The notes under the pieces are model-generated. The model had not been told where the DNA came from. It did no database searches and saw only the letters and a list, made by a program, of their open reading frames with translations. A program made the position numbers and the translations under genes. This document shows, piece after piece, positions 34,001 through 40,413 of a stretch of 43,761 bases of DNA (within the stretch, counting starts at the first letter, position 1; every line of letters begins with the position of its first letter). Location of the stretch: NCBI RefSeq assembly GCF_000264945.2, contig NZ_CP013073.1, forward strand, positions 1 through 43,761, written 5' to 3'. The DNA is from Sphingobium indicum B90A. Its GTDB lineage: Bacteria > Pseudomonadota > Alphaproteobacteria > Sphingomonadales > Sphingomonadaceae.

Positions 34001-34189
34001 TAAACGCTCCGGTGTACCTTCGGGTAACATGATTTCCGAATGGACGACGCCGGCCTTGTTCGAGAAATCATGGTCGCGTCCTAGCCGGTCGTCGTGCAGC
34101 CGTTCCGCCGCACGATAGGCCGCGCTGGCAACGGCGCTCGATCCGTTGGCGCGACTGATGACCTTGGCCGAGAAATGGTAGATCGCCAT
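31058..34189 (-). CDS. traA: Relaxase-helicase TraA (Ti type, MOBQ)
   Basis: A 1,043-residue protein that nicks the transfer strand at oriT and unwinds it. The N-terminal MobA/MobL relaxase domain starts MAIYHFSAKVISRANGSSAV, with the metal-binding His cluster in KPHAHVMLSM. The helicase part has Walker A VVGYAGTGKS near residue 372 and Walker B VLVIDEAGMIG near 440, with later UvrD-like motifs (VDHGYAATIHKSQGVTVDRA). The C-terminal ~300 residues are Ala/Arg-rich. I chose ATG 34189; the reading to 34246 adds residues unlike the family. traA is divergent from traC with an oriT-like site between, as in Ti plasmids. Confidence 0.95.
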   Translation of the reverse strand: MAIYHFSAKVISRANGSSAVASAAYRAAERLHDDRLGRDHDFSNKAGVVHSEIMLPEGTPERLNDRATLWNEVEAGEKRKDAQLAREVEFSIPRELDQKEGIRLARDFVEKQFVERGMVADMNVHWDLGKDGQSKPHAHVMLSMREVGLEGFGQKVREWNSTALLQEWREAWADHVNERLAELDIDARIDHRSYEAQGIELEPQHKIGPAASRMPEQGLEAERVEDHARIARENGEKIIANPQIALDAITRQQATFTRRDLAQFAFRHSDGKDQFDQVMSAVRTSPELVALGKDGRGEDRFTSREMIDTEQRLERAGYGLADRAGHGLPAASKMGGRDTAERVGLALGSQQKDALAHITGKNDLAIVVGYAGTGKSTMLGVARDEWERAGYQVRGAALSGIAAEGLEGGSGIASRTIASMEYQWEQGRELLGPRDVLVIDEAGMIGTRQMERVLSEAERAGAKVILVGDAEQLQAIEAGAAFRSLAERYGAAEISDVRRQHEDWQKDATRALATGRTGEAIHAYAEHGMVHAAETREAARESLVEGWDRARIADPDKTRIILTHTNAEVRDLNLAARDRLRDAGELGQDVRVSAERGAREFATGDRIMFLKNDRGLGVKNGTLGKVERVSPDSMAVKLDDGRQVAFDLKDYAHVDHGYAATIHKSQGVTVDRAHVLATPGMDRHSAYVALSRHRDGVQLHYGRDDFADDRRLVRTLSRERAKDMASDYPMYRDRDAEAQSFADRRGLSGEIRVADAPERKGVEILAPRAGTSRQMGEDSRTPDIGGDRGAGEAKAAAERQSRRGMFDGLKLSAAPVKAAEPAQGAKEKPAPKRGMFDGLKLPQRTPTPEPAKELPARAEQGQDRDFRRAVERASRSAEAVLQARASGGPVLEHQKVALERAVQALDTLRPRASDDMAEAMKRDSGLLREAAAGRSGPMIEAIRQEARVRADPNLRADRFVERWQQLSQDRDRLYRAGDMAGRKTLGQEMAGMAKSLERDPQVESILRGRTRELGLEIGMSPGRELGRELSRGLGISHDRGLSR

Positions 34190-34210
34190 GACGGCCGCTA
34201 TACTGCCTTT

Positions 34211-34250
34211 CTTAGCGCACGTCGGCAACGACGTATAAGCGCGCACTCAC
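34211..34250. other. Candidate oriT (nic region)
   Basis: The perfect inverted repeat CGTCG-GCAA-CGACG (34220-34233) is followed directly by TATAAGCGCGCACT. This resembles the RSF1010/Ti-type nic region, where an inverted repeat precedes TAAGTGCGCCCT. It sits between divergent traA and traC, the oriT position in Ti plasmids. The nick would be expected within TAAGCGCGC; this is unproven. Confidence 0.6.
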
Positions 34251-34363
34251 ACTCTCTGCCGTTCGCATGATTGACTTTGCCGCATTTTTTATCCGGAGCT
34301 GCTGTCCTGTCACCGCGACCGTGCTACGCTGCCACTCCCGATCATGGGCGCGAGGGAGAGAAT

Positions 34364-34669
34364 ATGCGTAAGGTCCGCGACTATGACGCCGAGTTGAAGG
34401 CGCTGGGCGACAAGGCCCGCGCCCTCAAGGCGAAGAAGGTCCAGCAGCTAGGCGAGCTGGTCACATCCACCGGGGCCGATGCGCTCGATCTCGATGTGCT
34501 GGCCGGGGTGCTGCTCGCCGCCGTCGAATCTGCCAGCGCCGACGAAAAGGAGGCGTGGCGCGCGAAGGGGTCCGCCTTCTTTCAAGGACGCGGCCGAAAG
34601 GCTGGCCGAAGCACTGGCGGCAACGCGGGAGGCGGAAGCAAAACTGGCGCAGGCGAGACGCAGGGTTGA
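34364..34669 (+). CDS. traC: TraC-like mobilization accessory protein
   Basis: A 101-residue protein. Residues 1-60 (MRKVRDYDAELKALGDKARA to LDVLAGVLLAAVESA) form helices with the pattern of small relaxosome proteins. After KEAWRAKGSAFFQG the tail is Gly/Ser-rich and basic. It follows the oriT candidate, and GAGGGAGAG lies upstream of the ATG. It is first in the order traC-traD-traG seen on Ti plasmids, where TraC assists TraA at oriT. Residue-level similarity to Agrobacterium TraC is weak; the name rests on position and size. Confidence 0.75.
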   Translation: MRKVRDYDAELKALGDKARALKAKKVQQLGELVTSTGADALDLDVLAGVLLAAVESASADEKEAWRAKGSAFFQGRGRKAGRSTGGNAGGGSKTGAGETQG

Positions 34670-34925
34670 AGCCGCACAGCGCCGCACCGATACGAGGGAA
34701 TGGGCCGTGGCTCGCCGCGAACGCACCCGCCACCTCATAGAGCTGGGCGGCCTGGTCCAGAAAGCCGGCTTGGTCGAGCTGGCCGACGACGATCGCGCCA
34801 CCCTCTACGGCGCGCTGCTCGAACTGGCCGCCAAGGCGCGCGAGGACCGCGACCGGCTCATGCTCTGGAAGCGGCGCGGCAAGCGCGCGTTCGACGCGGA
34901 AGCGGAAGGGAGAGACGCACCATGA
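34479..34925 (+). CDS. traD: TraD-family conjugal transfer protein (start uncertain)
   Basis: The C-terminal 72 residues (ARRERTRHLIELGGLVQKAG, then LYGALLELAAKAREDRDRLM and WKRRGKRAF) match the short TraD family, usually about 70 residues. ATG 34479 would give 148 residues, overlapping traC by 190 bases in another frame. GTG 34707 with GAGGG upstream would give the family length. The stretch between (DAAERLAEALAATREAEAKL and on) looks like a real coiled coil, which favours a start before 34600. The stop lies one base beyond the next ATG, so the genes are coupled. Confidence 0.7.
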   Translation: MRSISMCWPGCCSPPSNLPAPTKRRRGARRGPPSFKDAAERLAEALAATREAEAKLAQARRRVEAAQRRTDTREWAVARRERTRHLIELGGLVQKAGLVELADDDRATLYGALLELAAKAREDRDRLMLWKRRGKRAFDAEAEGRDAP

Positions 34926-35203
34926 ACAGGCTCGATGTCGAAGCGATCCGCGCCCAGGTCCGCGCGCTCGATTTCACGCGCGGCACCCCGGCCGAAGTCG
35001 CGCTATGGCGCGAGGACGATGCCGACGCACGCGCCAATCTCGCGATCGAAGGCATGGACCTCGACTTGGCTGAACACGCCCTGTTCGACATGCTCCGCGA
35101 GGAATCCGTGCCCCCTCCCCTCGCCACCGCGATCGTCCTCAAGCTCCTCGATCATCCCGACGCCGACCCGACGCTGGCGATCTCGCCGGCGACGATCGGA
35201 TGA
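34922..35203 (+). CDS. Small unknown protein in tra operon, possibly VbhA-like
   Basis: A 93-residue acidic protein (MNRLDVEAIRAQVRALDFTR start). The segment ARANLAIEGMDLDLAEHALF recalls the inhibitory helix of VbhA-type antitoxins ((S/T)xxxE(G/N)), though the Ser/Thr is replaced, so this is tentative. It overlaps traD before it and the MNT-HEPN gene after it by four bases each (ATGA), which shows tight coupling. It may act with the following gene; no Fic-domain gene is present in the window. Confidence 0.65.
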   Translation: MNRLDVEAIRAQVRALDFTRGTPAEVALWREDDADARANLAIEGMDLDLAEHALFDMLREESVPPPLATAIVLKLLDHPDADPTLAISPATIG

Positions 35204-36135
35204 CGATGCGGACCGGCCTCGACCATCTGCCCGCCGTCAAGCGCCGCGAGCTGGAACGGGTCGCCCGCGTCCTGTTCGATGAATTTGAGGATGCCGTCAA
35301 AACCAAGCTCTCGGACAAGCGCAAGGGCGGCCGCATCCTCAAGCTGATCCTGTTCGGCTCCTACGCACGCGGCGATTGGGTCGAGGATCGCGCCAGCGGT
35401 TACATTTCCGATTATGACCTGCTCGTCGTCGTCAACGCCGACACCTTCACCGATCTGCAAACATGGTGGGCGGTCGCCGACGATCATCTGGTGCGCGAGC
35501 TGACCGTCACCAGGCACCTCGCCACACCCGTCAATTTCATCGTGCATTCGCTGATGGACGTGAACGACCAGCTCGCGCGCGGCCGTCCCTTCTTCGCCGA
35601 CATAGCCCGCGACGGCATCGCCCTCTACGAAGCGCCAGGGCAAGCCCTCGCCGTGCCGCGCCAGCTCGACGCGCAGGAACGCCACGCCGAAGCCCTGCGC
35701 CATCGCGACCACTGGTTCCCGCTCGCCGCGCACGCGCTCAAGCTCGCCCGGGACAGCATTGCCGATGGCGTGCCGCGCGATGCCGCGTTCATGCTCCACC
35801 AGGCCGTCGAGCGGGTCTATAACGCCGTGCTGCTCGTCCTGACGCTCTACGCGCCCAAATCGCACCGTCTCGGCATCCTGCGCTCGCTCGCCGAAAATCT
35901 CGATCCCCGGCTGATCGAAGCCTGGCCGCGCGATACCCGCGCCGCCCGCCGCCATTTCGCGCAGTTGCAGCGCGCCTATGTCGAGGCCCGCTATTCCCAT
36001 GCCTATGAAATCACCGCCGACGAACTGGCCTGGCTCGTTGACCGCGTGAAGCATCTCCACACGATCGCCGGCGCGATCTGCGCCGAACACCTCGCCGGCG
36101 ACGACACCCCCGAGAAAAGCCCCGCCGATGAATGA
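35200..36135 (+). CDS. Fused MNT nucleotidyltransferase-HEPN protein
   Basis: A 311-residue fusion of two halves that are usually separate toxin-antitoxin genes. Residues ~1-140 are a minimal nucleotidyltransferase: LILFGSYARGDW (GS motif near 52) and YISDYDLLVVV (DxD-type metal site). Residues ~160-300 are a HEPN helical domain with HRDHWFPLAAHALKLARDSI, MLHQAVERVYNAVLLVL and the RNase-type Rx4-6H region near AYVEARYSHAYEI. In MntA/HepT pairs the MNT part AMPylates and silences the HEPN RNase. A covalent fusion inside a tra operon suggests plasmid maintenance or defence; the fused protein might be self-regulated. It starts in overlap with the preceding gene. Confidence 0.88.
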   Translation: MTMRTGLDHLPAVKRRELERVARVLFDEFEDAVKTKLSDKRKGGRILKLILFGSYARGDWVEDRASGYISDYDLLVVVNADTFTDLQTWWAVADDHLVRELTVTRHLATPVNFIVHSLMDVNDQLARGRPFFADIARDGIALYEAPGQALAVPRQLDAQERHAEALRHRDHWFPLAAHALKLARDSIADGVPRDAAFMLHQAVERVYNAVLLVLTLYAPKSHRLGILRSLAENLDPRLIEAWPRDTRAARRHFAQLQRAYVEARYSHAYEITADELAWLVDRVKHLHTIAGAICAEHLAGDDTPEKSPADE

Positions 36136-36400
36136 GCATCCCATATCGGACGACGAACGCGCCCGACGCCAGAAGGCGATCGATTTCGCGCGGACCAATA
36201 TCGAGCTGTCGGGCTTCGCTCTCTCGCCGGGAATGGCGGCGCTGGGCGTCCGGTTCGTCGCCGGCGAACTCTCCGAAAGCGAATACATCGCCGCCGCGCT
36301 CGCTCATGCCAACAGCCTGCCCGCAAGCGCGCCGGCGCAGGACTATTTCGCCAGCCTCGCAGAACTCGAAGCCGCATGGGAGGCCCGCGATCGGCCGTGA
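36128..36400 (+). CDS. Antitoxin VbhA-like orphan
   Basis: A 90-residue protein overlapping the end of the MNT-HEPN gene by eight bases. The stretch ARTNIELSGFALSPGMAALG then VRFVAGELSESEYIAAAL has the layout of the VbhA antitoxin family (an inhibitory helix followed by a GEL/GEI-S-x-x-E-Y-I segment), although the Glu of the inhibitory motif is not conserved (ELSG). VbhA normally blocks a Fic AMP-transferase encoded next to it; none is found here, and traG follows instead. It may be a relic of a lost vbhAT pair. Confidence 0.65.
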   Translation: MNEHPISDDERARRQKAIDFARTNIELSGFALSPGMAALGVRFVAGELSESEYIAAALAHANSLPASAPAQDYFASLAELEAAWEARDRP

Positions 36401-36442
36401 TCCGCGCCGGATATTGGGAAATGACGATGGGAGGGAGTCCTG

Positions 36443-38122
36443 ATGATGGAATGGTTCCGCCAGCTCGGCCGCGCGATCCGTAACCTTGCGCGCATCGCGC
36501 GGACCAACCCGATATGGGCGATCACCGCCCTTGTGGTCAGCCCGGTCGCCCTCATCCGCCATCTGTTCGGCGTCCTGGTGCTGTTCCTCATCACCGCCCT
36601 GGTGCTGGGGCTTGGGGTGCCGCTCATCCTCGGCAAGCTGCTCGGCCTGCCCCGCGATTCCAATATCTACCAGATCGTGATGATGCTGACGGGCCTGGTC
36701 ATCTTCCTCGTCACGCTGCGCGCCCTCTTCCAACCGCTGATCCTGCGTTATGGCGGTCCTGCCGGCGACGACACGCACGGCTCGGCCCGTTTCGCCACCG
36801 ATCGCGAGACAAAGCCCCTCGCCCAAAATGGCGACGGCCTGCTGATCGGTCGTGATCGCAAGTCGGGCAAGCTGCTGCGCTACGCCGGCCCCTCCCATCT
36901 GCTGACGATCGCGCCGACGCGCACCGGCAAGGGCGTGGGGACCATCATTCCCAATCTGCTCGACTATCCCGGTTCGGTCATCTGCATCGACCCCAAGGGC
37001 GAGAACGCCCGCATCACCGCCCGCCATCGCGCCAGGTTCGGCCCGGTCCATGTCCTCGATCCCTTCGGGGTGACGGGCATCGCCTCGGCCGCGTTCAACC
37101 CGCTCGATCGCCTCGACCCTGCCGGCCTCGATCTCGCCGACGACGCGATGACTCTGGCCGATGCGCTGGTCTATGACGCTCCCGGCGAAGCCGGCGAGGC
37201 GCATTGGAACGAGGAAGCCAAGGCGCTGATCGCCGGCATCCTCCTGTGGGTGGCCTGTGACCCGCAAGCGCAAGGCCAGGATCGCACGCTGGAAGCCCTG
37301 CGCGACTGCCTCACCTTCGCCCCTGATAATTTCCAGCGGATGCTGCGGGAAATGTCGCGCAGCACGCAGGCGCGGGGCCTGATCGCGCGTGCCGCCAACC
37401 GCCACCTGGGCAAGTCCGACCGCGAGGCAGCCGGCGTGCTGTCGGCCGCGCAGCGCCATACCCATTTTCTCGATTCCCCGCGCATGTCGGCCGTGCTGGG
37501 CCGCTCGGATTTCACCTTCGCCGATGTGAAGGCGCAGCCCACAACCGTTTATCTGGTGCTGCCGCCCGATCGGCTCGCCACCTATGCCCGCTGGCTGCGC
37601 CTGATGCTGGCGCAAGGGCTGACCGATCTGGCGCGCGCACCCGCCTCCCCTGCCCGCCCCGTCCTGTTCCTGCTCGATGAATTTGCCGCGCTCGGCCGCC
37701 TCGAACCTGTCGAGCGCGCTATGGGCCTGATGGCCGGTTACGGCATCCAGCTCTGGCCGATCTTGCAGGACGTTCACCAGCTCCGCGCGCTCTACGAGCG
37801 CCGCGCCGGCACCTTCCTGTCCAACGCCGGCGTCTTGCAGATATTCGGGGTCAACGATCACGACAGCGCCAAGCTCGTCTCCGATCTGCTCGGCCAGGAG
37901 ACGGTCGTGTTCGAGACCATGAGCCGCGCGATCGACGCGGAGGAAACCGGCATATCGTTCGGGTCGCAGCATGTCGCGCGGCCCCTACTCACGCCCGATG
38001 AGGTCCGCACCATGCCGGCCAATCTGGAATTGTTGTTCCTCGCGGGGCAACGCCCGATCGTCGCGACCAAGCTCGCTTACTATGCCGATCGCGAGTTCGC
38101 CGGGAGATTCGACAAACCGTGA
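36443..38122 (+). CDS. traG: Coupling protein TraG (VirD4/T4CP)
   Basis: A 559-residue type IV coupling ATPase. Two N-terminal membrane regions (about residues 27-70 and 78-97, including LFGVLVLFLITALVLGLGVP) anchor it. Walker A TIAPTRTGKGVGTIIPNLL is near residue 155, followed by YPGSVICIDPKGENARI; Walker B VLFLLDEFAALGRLEP is near 405. It links the TraA-bound strand to a secretion channel. It is somewhat shorter than Ti TraG (about 640). GGGAGGGAG lies before ATG 36443. No virB/trb genes follow, so it must use another plasmid's channel. Confidence 0.95.
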   Translation: MMEWFRQLGRAIRNLARIARTNPIWAITALVVSPVALIRHLFGVLVLFLITALVLGLGVPLILGKLLGLPRDSNIYQIVMMLTGLVIFLVTLRALFQPLILRYGGPAGDDTHGSARFATDRETKPLAQNGDGLLIGRDRKSGKLLRYAGPSHLLTIAPTRTGKGVGTIIPNLLDYPGSVICIDPKGENARITARHRARFGPVHVLDPFGVTGIASAAFNPLDRLDPAGLDLADDAMTLADALVYDAPGEAGEAHWNEEAKALIAGILLWVACDPQAQGQDRTLEALRDCLTFAPDNFQRMLREMSRSTQARGLIARAANRHLGKSDREAAGVLSAAQRHTHFLDSPRMSAVLGRSDFTFADVKAQPTTVYLVLPPDRLATYARWLRLMLAQGLTDLARAPASPARPVLFLLDEFAALGRLEPVERAMGLMAGYGIQLWPILQDVHQLRALYERRAGTFLSNAGVLQIFGVNDHDSAKLVSDLLGQETVVFETMSRAIDAEETGISFGSQHVARPLLTPDEVRTMPANLELLFLAGQRPIVATKLAYYADREFAGRFDKP

Positions 38123-38198
38123 ACCGGACTATCGAGCAAGGGGATAGGCCGATTGTTGTATAGTGTCAGAACCGCCGCCAAGGGCGGAAGGATAGGAT

Positions 38199-38630
38199 AT
38201 GGATCAGCGCGTCATTGATCTTTGGGACCGGCTCATGGCCTATGGAGAGAGCGGTTCCGCCCCTCTCCCCGCGATCCGCGATGAAGTGTTGGAGCTGCAC
38301 GCGGCGATTACCGATGAGGAAAGCCGGCTTGGCCTCATGCGGATATTCAATCTCGTTTGCGACCTGGTGGCCGTGCATCTCCAAGAGACGAACGGCAATG
38401 TTGAAGCCTTCGCCCAACACCGCCAGGGCCAGATATGGATGTTCCTGCGCGCGGAATGCCTTGTCGATGGCGTGCTGGACCGGGACCGGCTGCGGTATGT
38501 GACCGGGCGCGAGGTGCAGGCCGGTCGCATGACGGAGGATGATCCGCTGCGCCGCTACGCATTGGGCGATGACTCCGCCTTTGATGGGCTTATGGCAGCG
38601 CCGCCGCCACAGAAGCGGACGCGCCATTAG
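38199..38630 (+). CDS. Unknown 143-residue protein after traG
   Basis: A soluble, helical protein (MDQRVIDLWDRLMAYGESGS start; central LGLMRIFNLVCDLVAVHLQE; Pro-rich basic tail). AGGA precedes ATG 38199. It lies 76 bases after traG in the same direction and ends just before a perfect 11-bp inverted repeat that may terminate the tra transcript. I do not recognise the family. Confidence 0.7.
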   Translation: MDQRVIDLWDRLMAYGESGSAPLPAIRDEVLELHAAITDEESRLGLMRIFNLVCDLVAVHLQETNGNVEAFAQHRQGQIWMFLRAECLVDGVLDRDRLRYVTGREVQAGRMTEDDPLRRYALGDDSAFDGLMAAPPPQKRTRH

Positions 38631-38650
38631 GACCGGCTCAAATTCTACGC

Positions 38651-38681
38651 GCTAGATCCTCTGACCCCGCGAGGATCTAGC
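38651..38681. terminator. Perfect 11-bp inverted repeat, probable tra terminator
   Basis: GCTAGATCCTC and GAGGATCTAGC are separated by nine bases and followed by TTTCC. It lies 20 bases after the last gene of the tra direction. With a weak T tract it could instead be a protein site. Confidence 0.6.
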
Positions 38682-39071
38682 TTTCCAAAAAATCAGCCGC
38701 CTGGGAAGCCCGTAGAGCGCCATGCCGGCCGAACCCTCCCCGACCTTGCCGAACGTCTGAAATGAGGCCCAGCGGCCCGGAAATCGCGCCTGTGGCGACA
38801 TTTCCGCCTGCCCTGCCCTCTCGGATTGATCGCTGTCCTATCCGCCTGGCTTTTCTGGAAAGCCAATTGCGACGGTGCTGCTGGCGCTGTGGCTGCGATG
38901 GAGGCGCAGCGTTTAAACGATCCCCTTTCTAACAAAAAGCGTGCCGGCGAAGCCGGCTCATCATGGGGATGCCGGGTGGGAGGATCGCTAAAGCGATCCG
39001 GGGCGGCCGAAGGCCGCGAGCCGGCGGGGCGAAGCCCCAAGAGGCGGTGTTTTTCTTCTTTCTGATTGTGC
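38682..39071. other. Gene-free gap with tandem hairpin cluster
   Basis: No supported gene here. Four perfect hairpins follow one another between 38943 and 39038, three with a GAA loop, and then a T-rich run (39050-39061). The 250 bases before them show no clear feature. One TTG-initiated open frame of 79 codons crosses the hairpins and is unlikely to be real. Confidence 0.65.
38943..39061 (+). repeat. Array of four hairpins, three with GAA loops
   Basis: The stems are GCCGGC-GAA-GCCGGC (38943-38957), GGATCGCT-AA-AGCGATCC (38982-38999), GCGGCC-GAA-GGCCGC (39003-39017) and GGGGC-GAA-GCCCC (39026-39038), then TTTTTCTTCTTT near 39050. They have unlike stems but the same architecture. Confidence 0.75.
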
Positions 39072-39076
39072 CTGAA
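39072..39076. repeat. Target-site duplication of transposon B, left copy
   Basis: CTGAA lies directly outside the left inverted repeat and is repeated at 43334-43338. Confidence 0.9.
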
Positions 39077-39114
39077 GGGGGCGTTTGCGGGAGGGGGCGG
39101 AATCCTACGCCAAG
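39077..39114 (+). repeat. Left terminal inverted repeat of transposon B
   Basis: The 38-bp end begins GGGGGCG and ends CAAG. The single mismatch to the right end is four bases from the inner edge (CAAG versus TAAG). Confidence 0.92.
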
Positions 39115-39140
39115 CTCGCCCAGATAGCCGGCGCGAGATC

Positions 39141-39671
39141 TTACTTGTTGCTGCCTTCTACGGTCGCGCCAGAAAGGCGACGGCTCAGTTCTATCCGGCG
39201 ATGGCTACGCATTTTGAAGGTGTCTGGCCCAACGCGCCGATACTCAATGAAGCCGAGAGAACGCCAAAATCGCTCTGCCGCTTCATTCGCTTCCAGCACG
39301 GCCAACCGAATCTCTGTGGCACCTCTCGCAGCGGCCCAGCTTTCGACCGTCGAGTAAATTGAGCGTCCGACGCCACGACCACGCTGTGCGGCATCTACGA
39401 TCATGAAGCCGAGATACCATGTGCCATCACGCGGATAATCGCGGAGGATGGCCGCGATTGCATATAGGCCGCCAGGCCCCTTCCATCCCAGGACAGCTTG
39501 ATTGTGGGCGCTCTTTTCGGGCGGCACATCGGAGAAAAGCTCGCGAGCATCGTCCAGCGTGGGCGCGGCCCCGTCCTGCAACAGGAAATAGTCGCTGCAA
39601 CGGTTGTACAGGTCTGCAACGTCTGCGGCGTCCGCTTGGGTAAGTTTGATCGGGGCTCCCGTCATCATCAT
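39141..39671 (-). CDS. GNAT N-acetyltransferase, transposon B passenger
   Basis: A 176-residue acetyltransferase. The acetyl-CoA-binding motif A is visible as FMIVDAAQRGRGVGRSIYST (the QRGRGVG loop), and motif B as AVLEANEAAERFWRSLGFIE. The substrate is not shown by sequence; related genes acetylate drugs, amino acids or protein N-termini. Its start overlaps the tnpR stop (ATGA), so it is made from the resolvase transcript, and it ends just inside the left inverted repeat. It could be a resistance or tolerance passenger. Confidence 0.88.
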   Translation of the reverse strand: MMMTGAPIKLTQADAADVADLYNRCSDYFLLQDGAAPTLDDARELFSDVPPEKSAHNQAVLGWKGPGGLYAIAAILRDYPRDGTWYLGFMIVDAAQRGRGVGRSIYSTVESWAAARGATEIRLAVLEANEAAERFWRSLGFIEYRRVGPDTFKMRSHRRIELSRRLSGATVEGSNK

Positions 39672-40288
39672 CGCGTTTTGGCAGCAAGCGCGCGCTGACC
39701 GTAATCCCGGAGTTCCCCGTTGGGACCGACATAGCGGTAGAGAGTGACGCGCTCGATCCCGAGTTCCTTGCAGAGGTCGGAAACGGACGTGTCGCGTTGG
39801 GCCATAGCAGCCTGAGCGAGCCGCACCTGGGCCTTGGAGAGGGCGAACTTGCGGCCACCCTTGCGTCCCCTCGCGCGGGCAGCGGCCAGGCCAGCCATGG
39901 TGCGCTCGCGGATCATATCCCGCTCAAACTCCGCCAGTGTGGCAAAAATGCCGAACACCATCCGGCCCGATGGCGTCGTGGTGTCGATCTGCGCGCCCTT
40001 GCCGGTGAGCACCCGCAGACCGATACCGCGATCCGACAGATTCTGCACCGTGCTGACCAGGTGGGTGAGCGTTCGGCCGAGCCGGTCGAGCTTCCAAACG
40101 ATGAGGACATCGCCGTCGCGCAACGATTTCAGGCAGGCGGCAAGACCGGGGCGATCATCACGGCTACCGGATGCACGATCATCATAGATATTGCCTGGCT
40201 CGACACCGGCAGCGCGAAGGGCATCGTGCTGCAGGTCGAGCGACTGCGAGCCGTCGGCTTTGGACACGCGGGCGTAGCCGATCAGCAT
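39668..40288 (-). CDS. tnpR: Serine resolvase TnpR (transposon B)
   Basis: A 206-residue resolvase: MLIGYARVSKADGSQSLDLQ (catalytic Ser region), LIVWKLDRLGRTLTHLV, AQIDTTTPSGRMVFGIFATL and FERDMIRERTMAGLAAAR, then the C-terminal HTH LCKELGIERVTLYRYVG. It is divergent from tnpA across 125 bases that should contain res. Clearly distinct from the resolvases of transposon A and the Tn552-like element, so the plasmid carries three. Confidence 0.94.
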   Translation of the reverse strand: MLIGYARVSKADGSQSLDLQHDALRAAGVEPGNIYDDRASGSRDDRPGLAACLKSLRDGDVLIVWKLDRLGRTLTHLVSTVQNLSDRGIGLRVLTGKGAQIDTTTPSGRMVFGIFATLAEFERDMIRERTMAGLAAARARGRKGGRKFALSKAQVRLAQAAMAQRDTSVSDLCKELGIERVTLYRYVGPNGELRDYGQRALAAKTR

Positions 40289-40413
40289 GGATCACAAACG
40301 AAGGTTTGAGGCGGTGACGAACATGAGCACATAAGATTGGGCTATTGTGTATCTTAACCAGCATCTCAATCAAGCTATCTCAAACCGTAGCTCGGAAAGA
40401 ATAAGGAGCATGT
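40289..40413. promoter_or_regulatory. tnpR/tnpA spacer of transposon B, probable res
   Basis: The spacer is AT-richer than its surroundings. ATAAGAT and ATCTTA occur as an imperfect inverted repeat around 40332-40357. Resolvase subsites are expected here but not delimited. AAGGAG before ATG 40414 is the tnpA ribosome site. Confidence 0.5.

Noticed and set aside
36011..37972. 653-codon open frame opposite traG
   Set aside because: It is antisense to a well-recognised coupling protein with Walker motifs; such long shadows are common in GC-rich DNA.
7939..38920. Three copies of the rare palindrome GTTTAAAC in a GC-rich plasmid
   Set aside because: Two copies are inside coding sequence and explained by codons; three is slightly more than expected but has no shared context.
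38826..39065. 79-codon open frame across the hairpin array
   Set aside because: TTG start without ribosome site, Arg/Ser-rich low-complexity product dictated by the hairpins.
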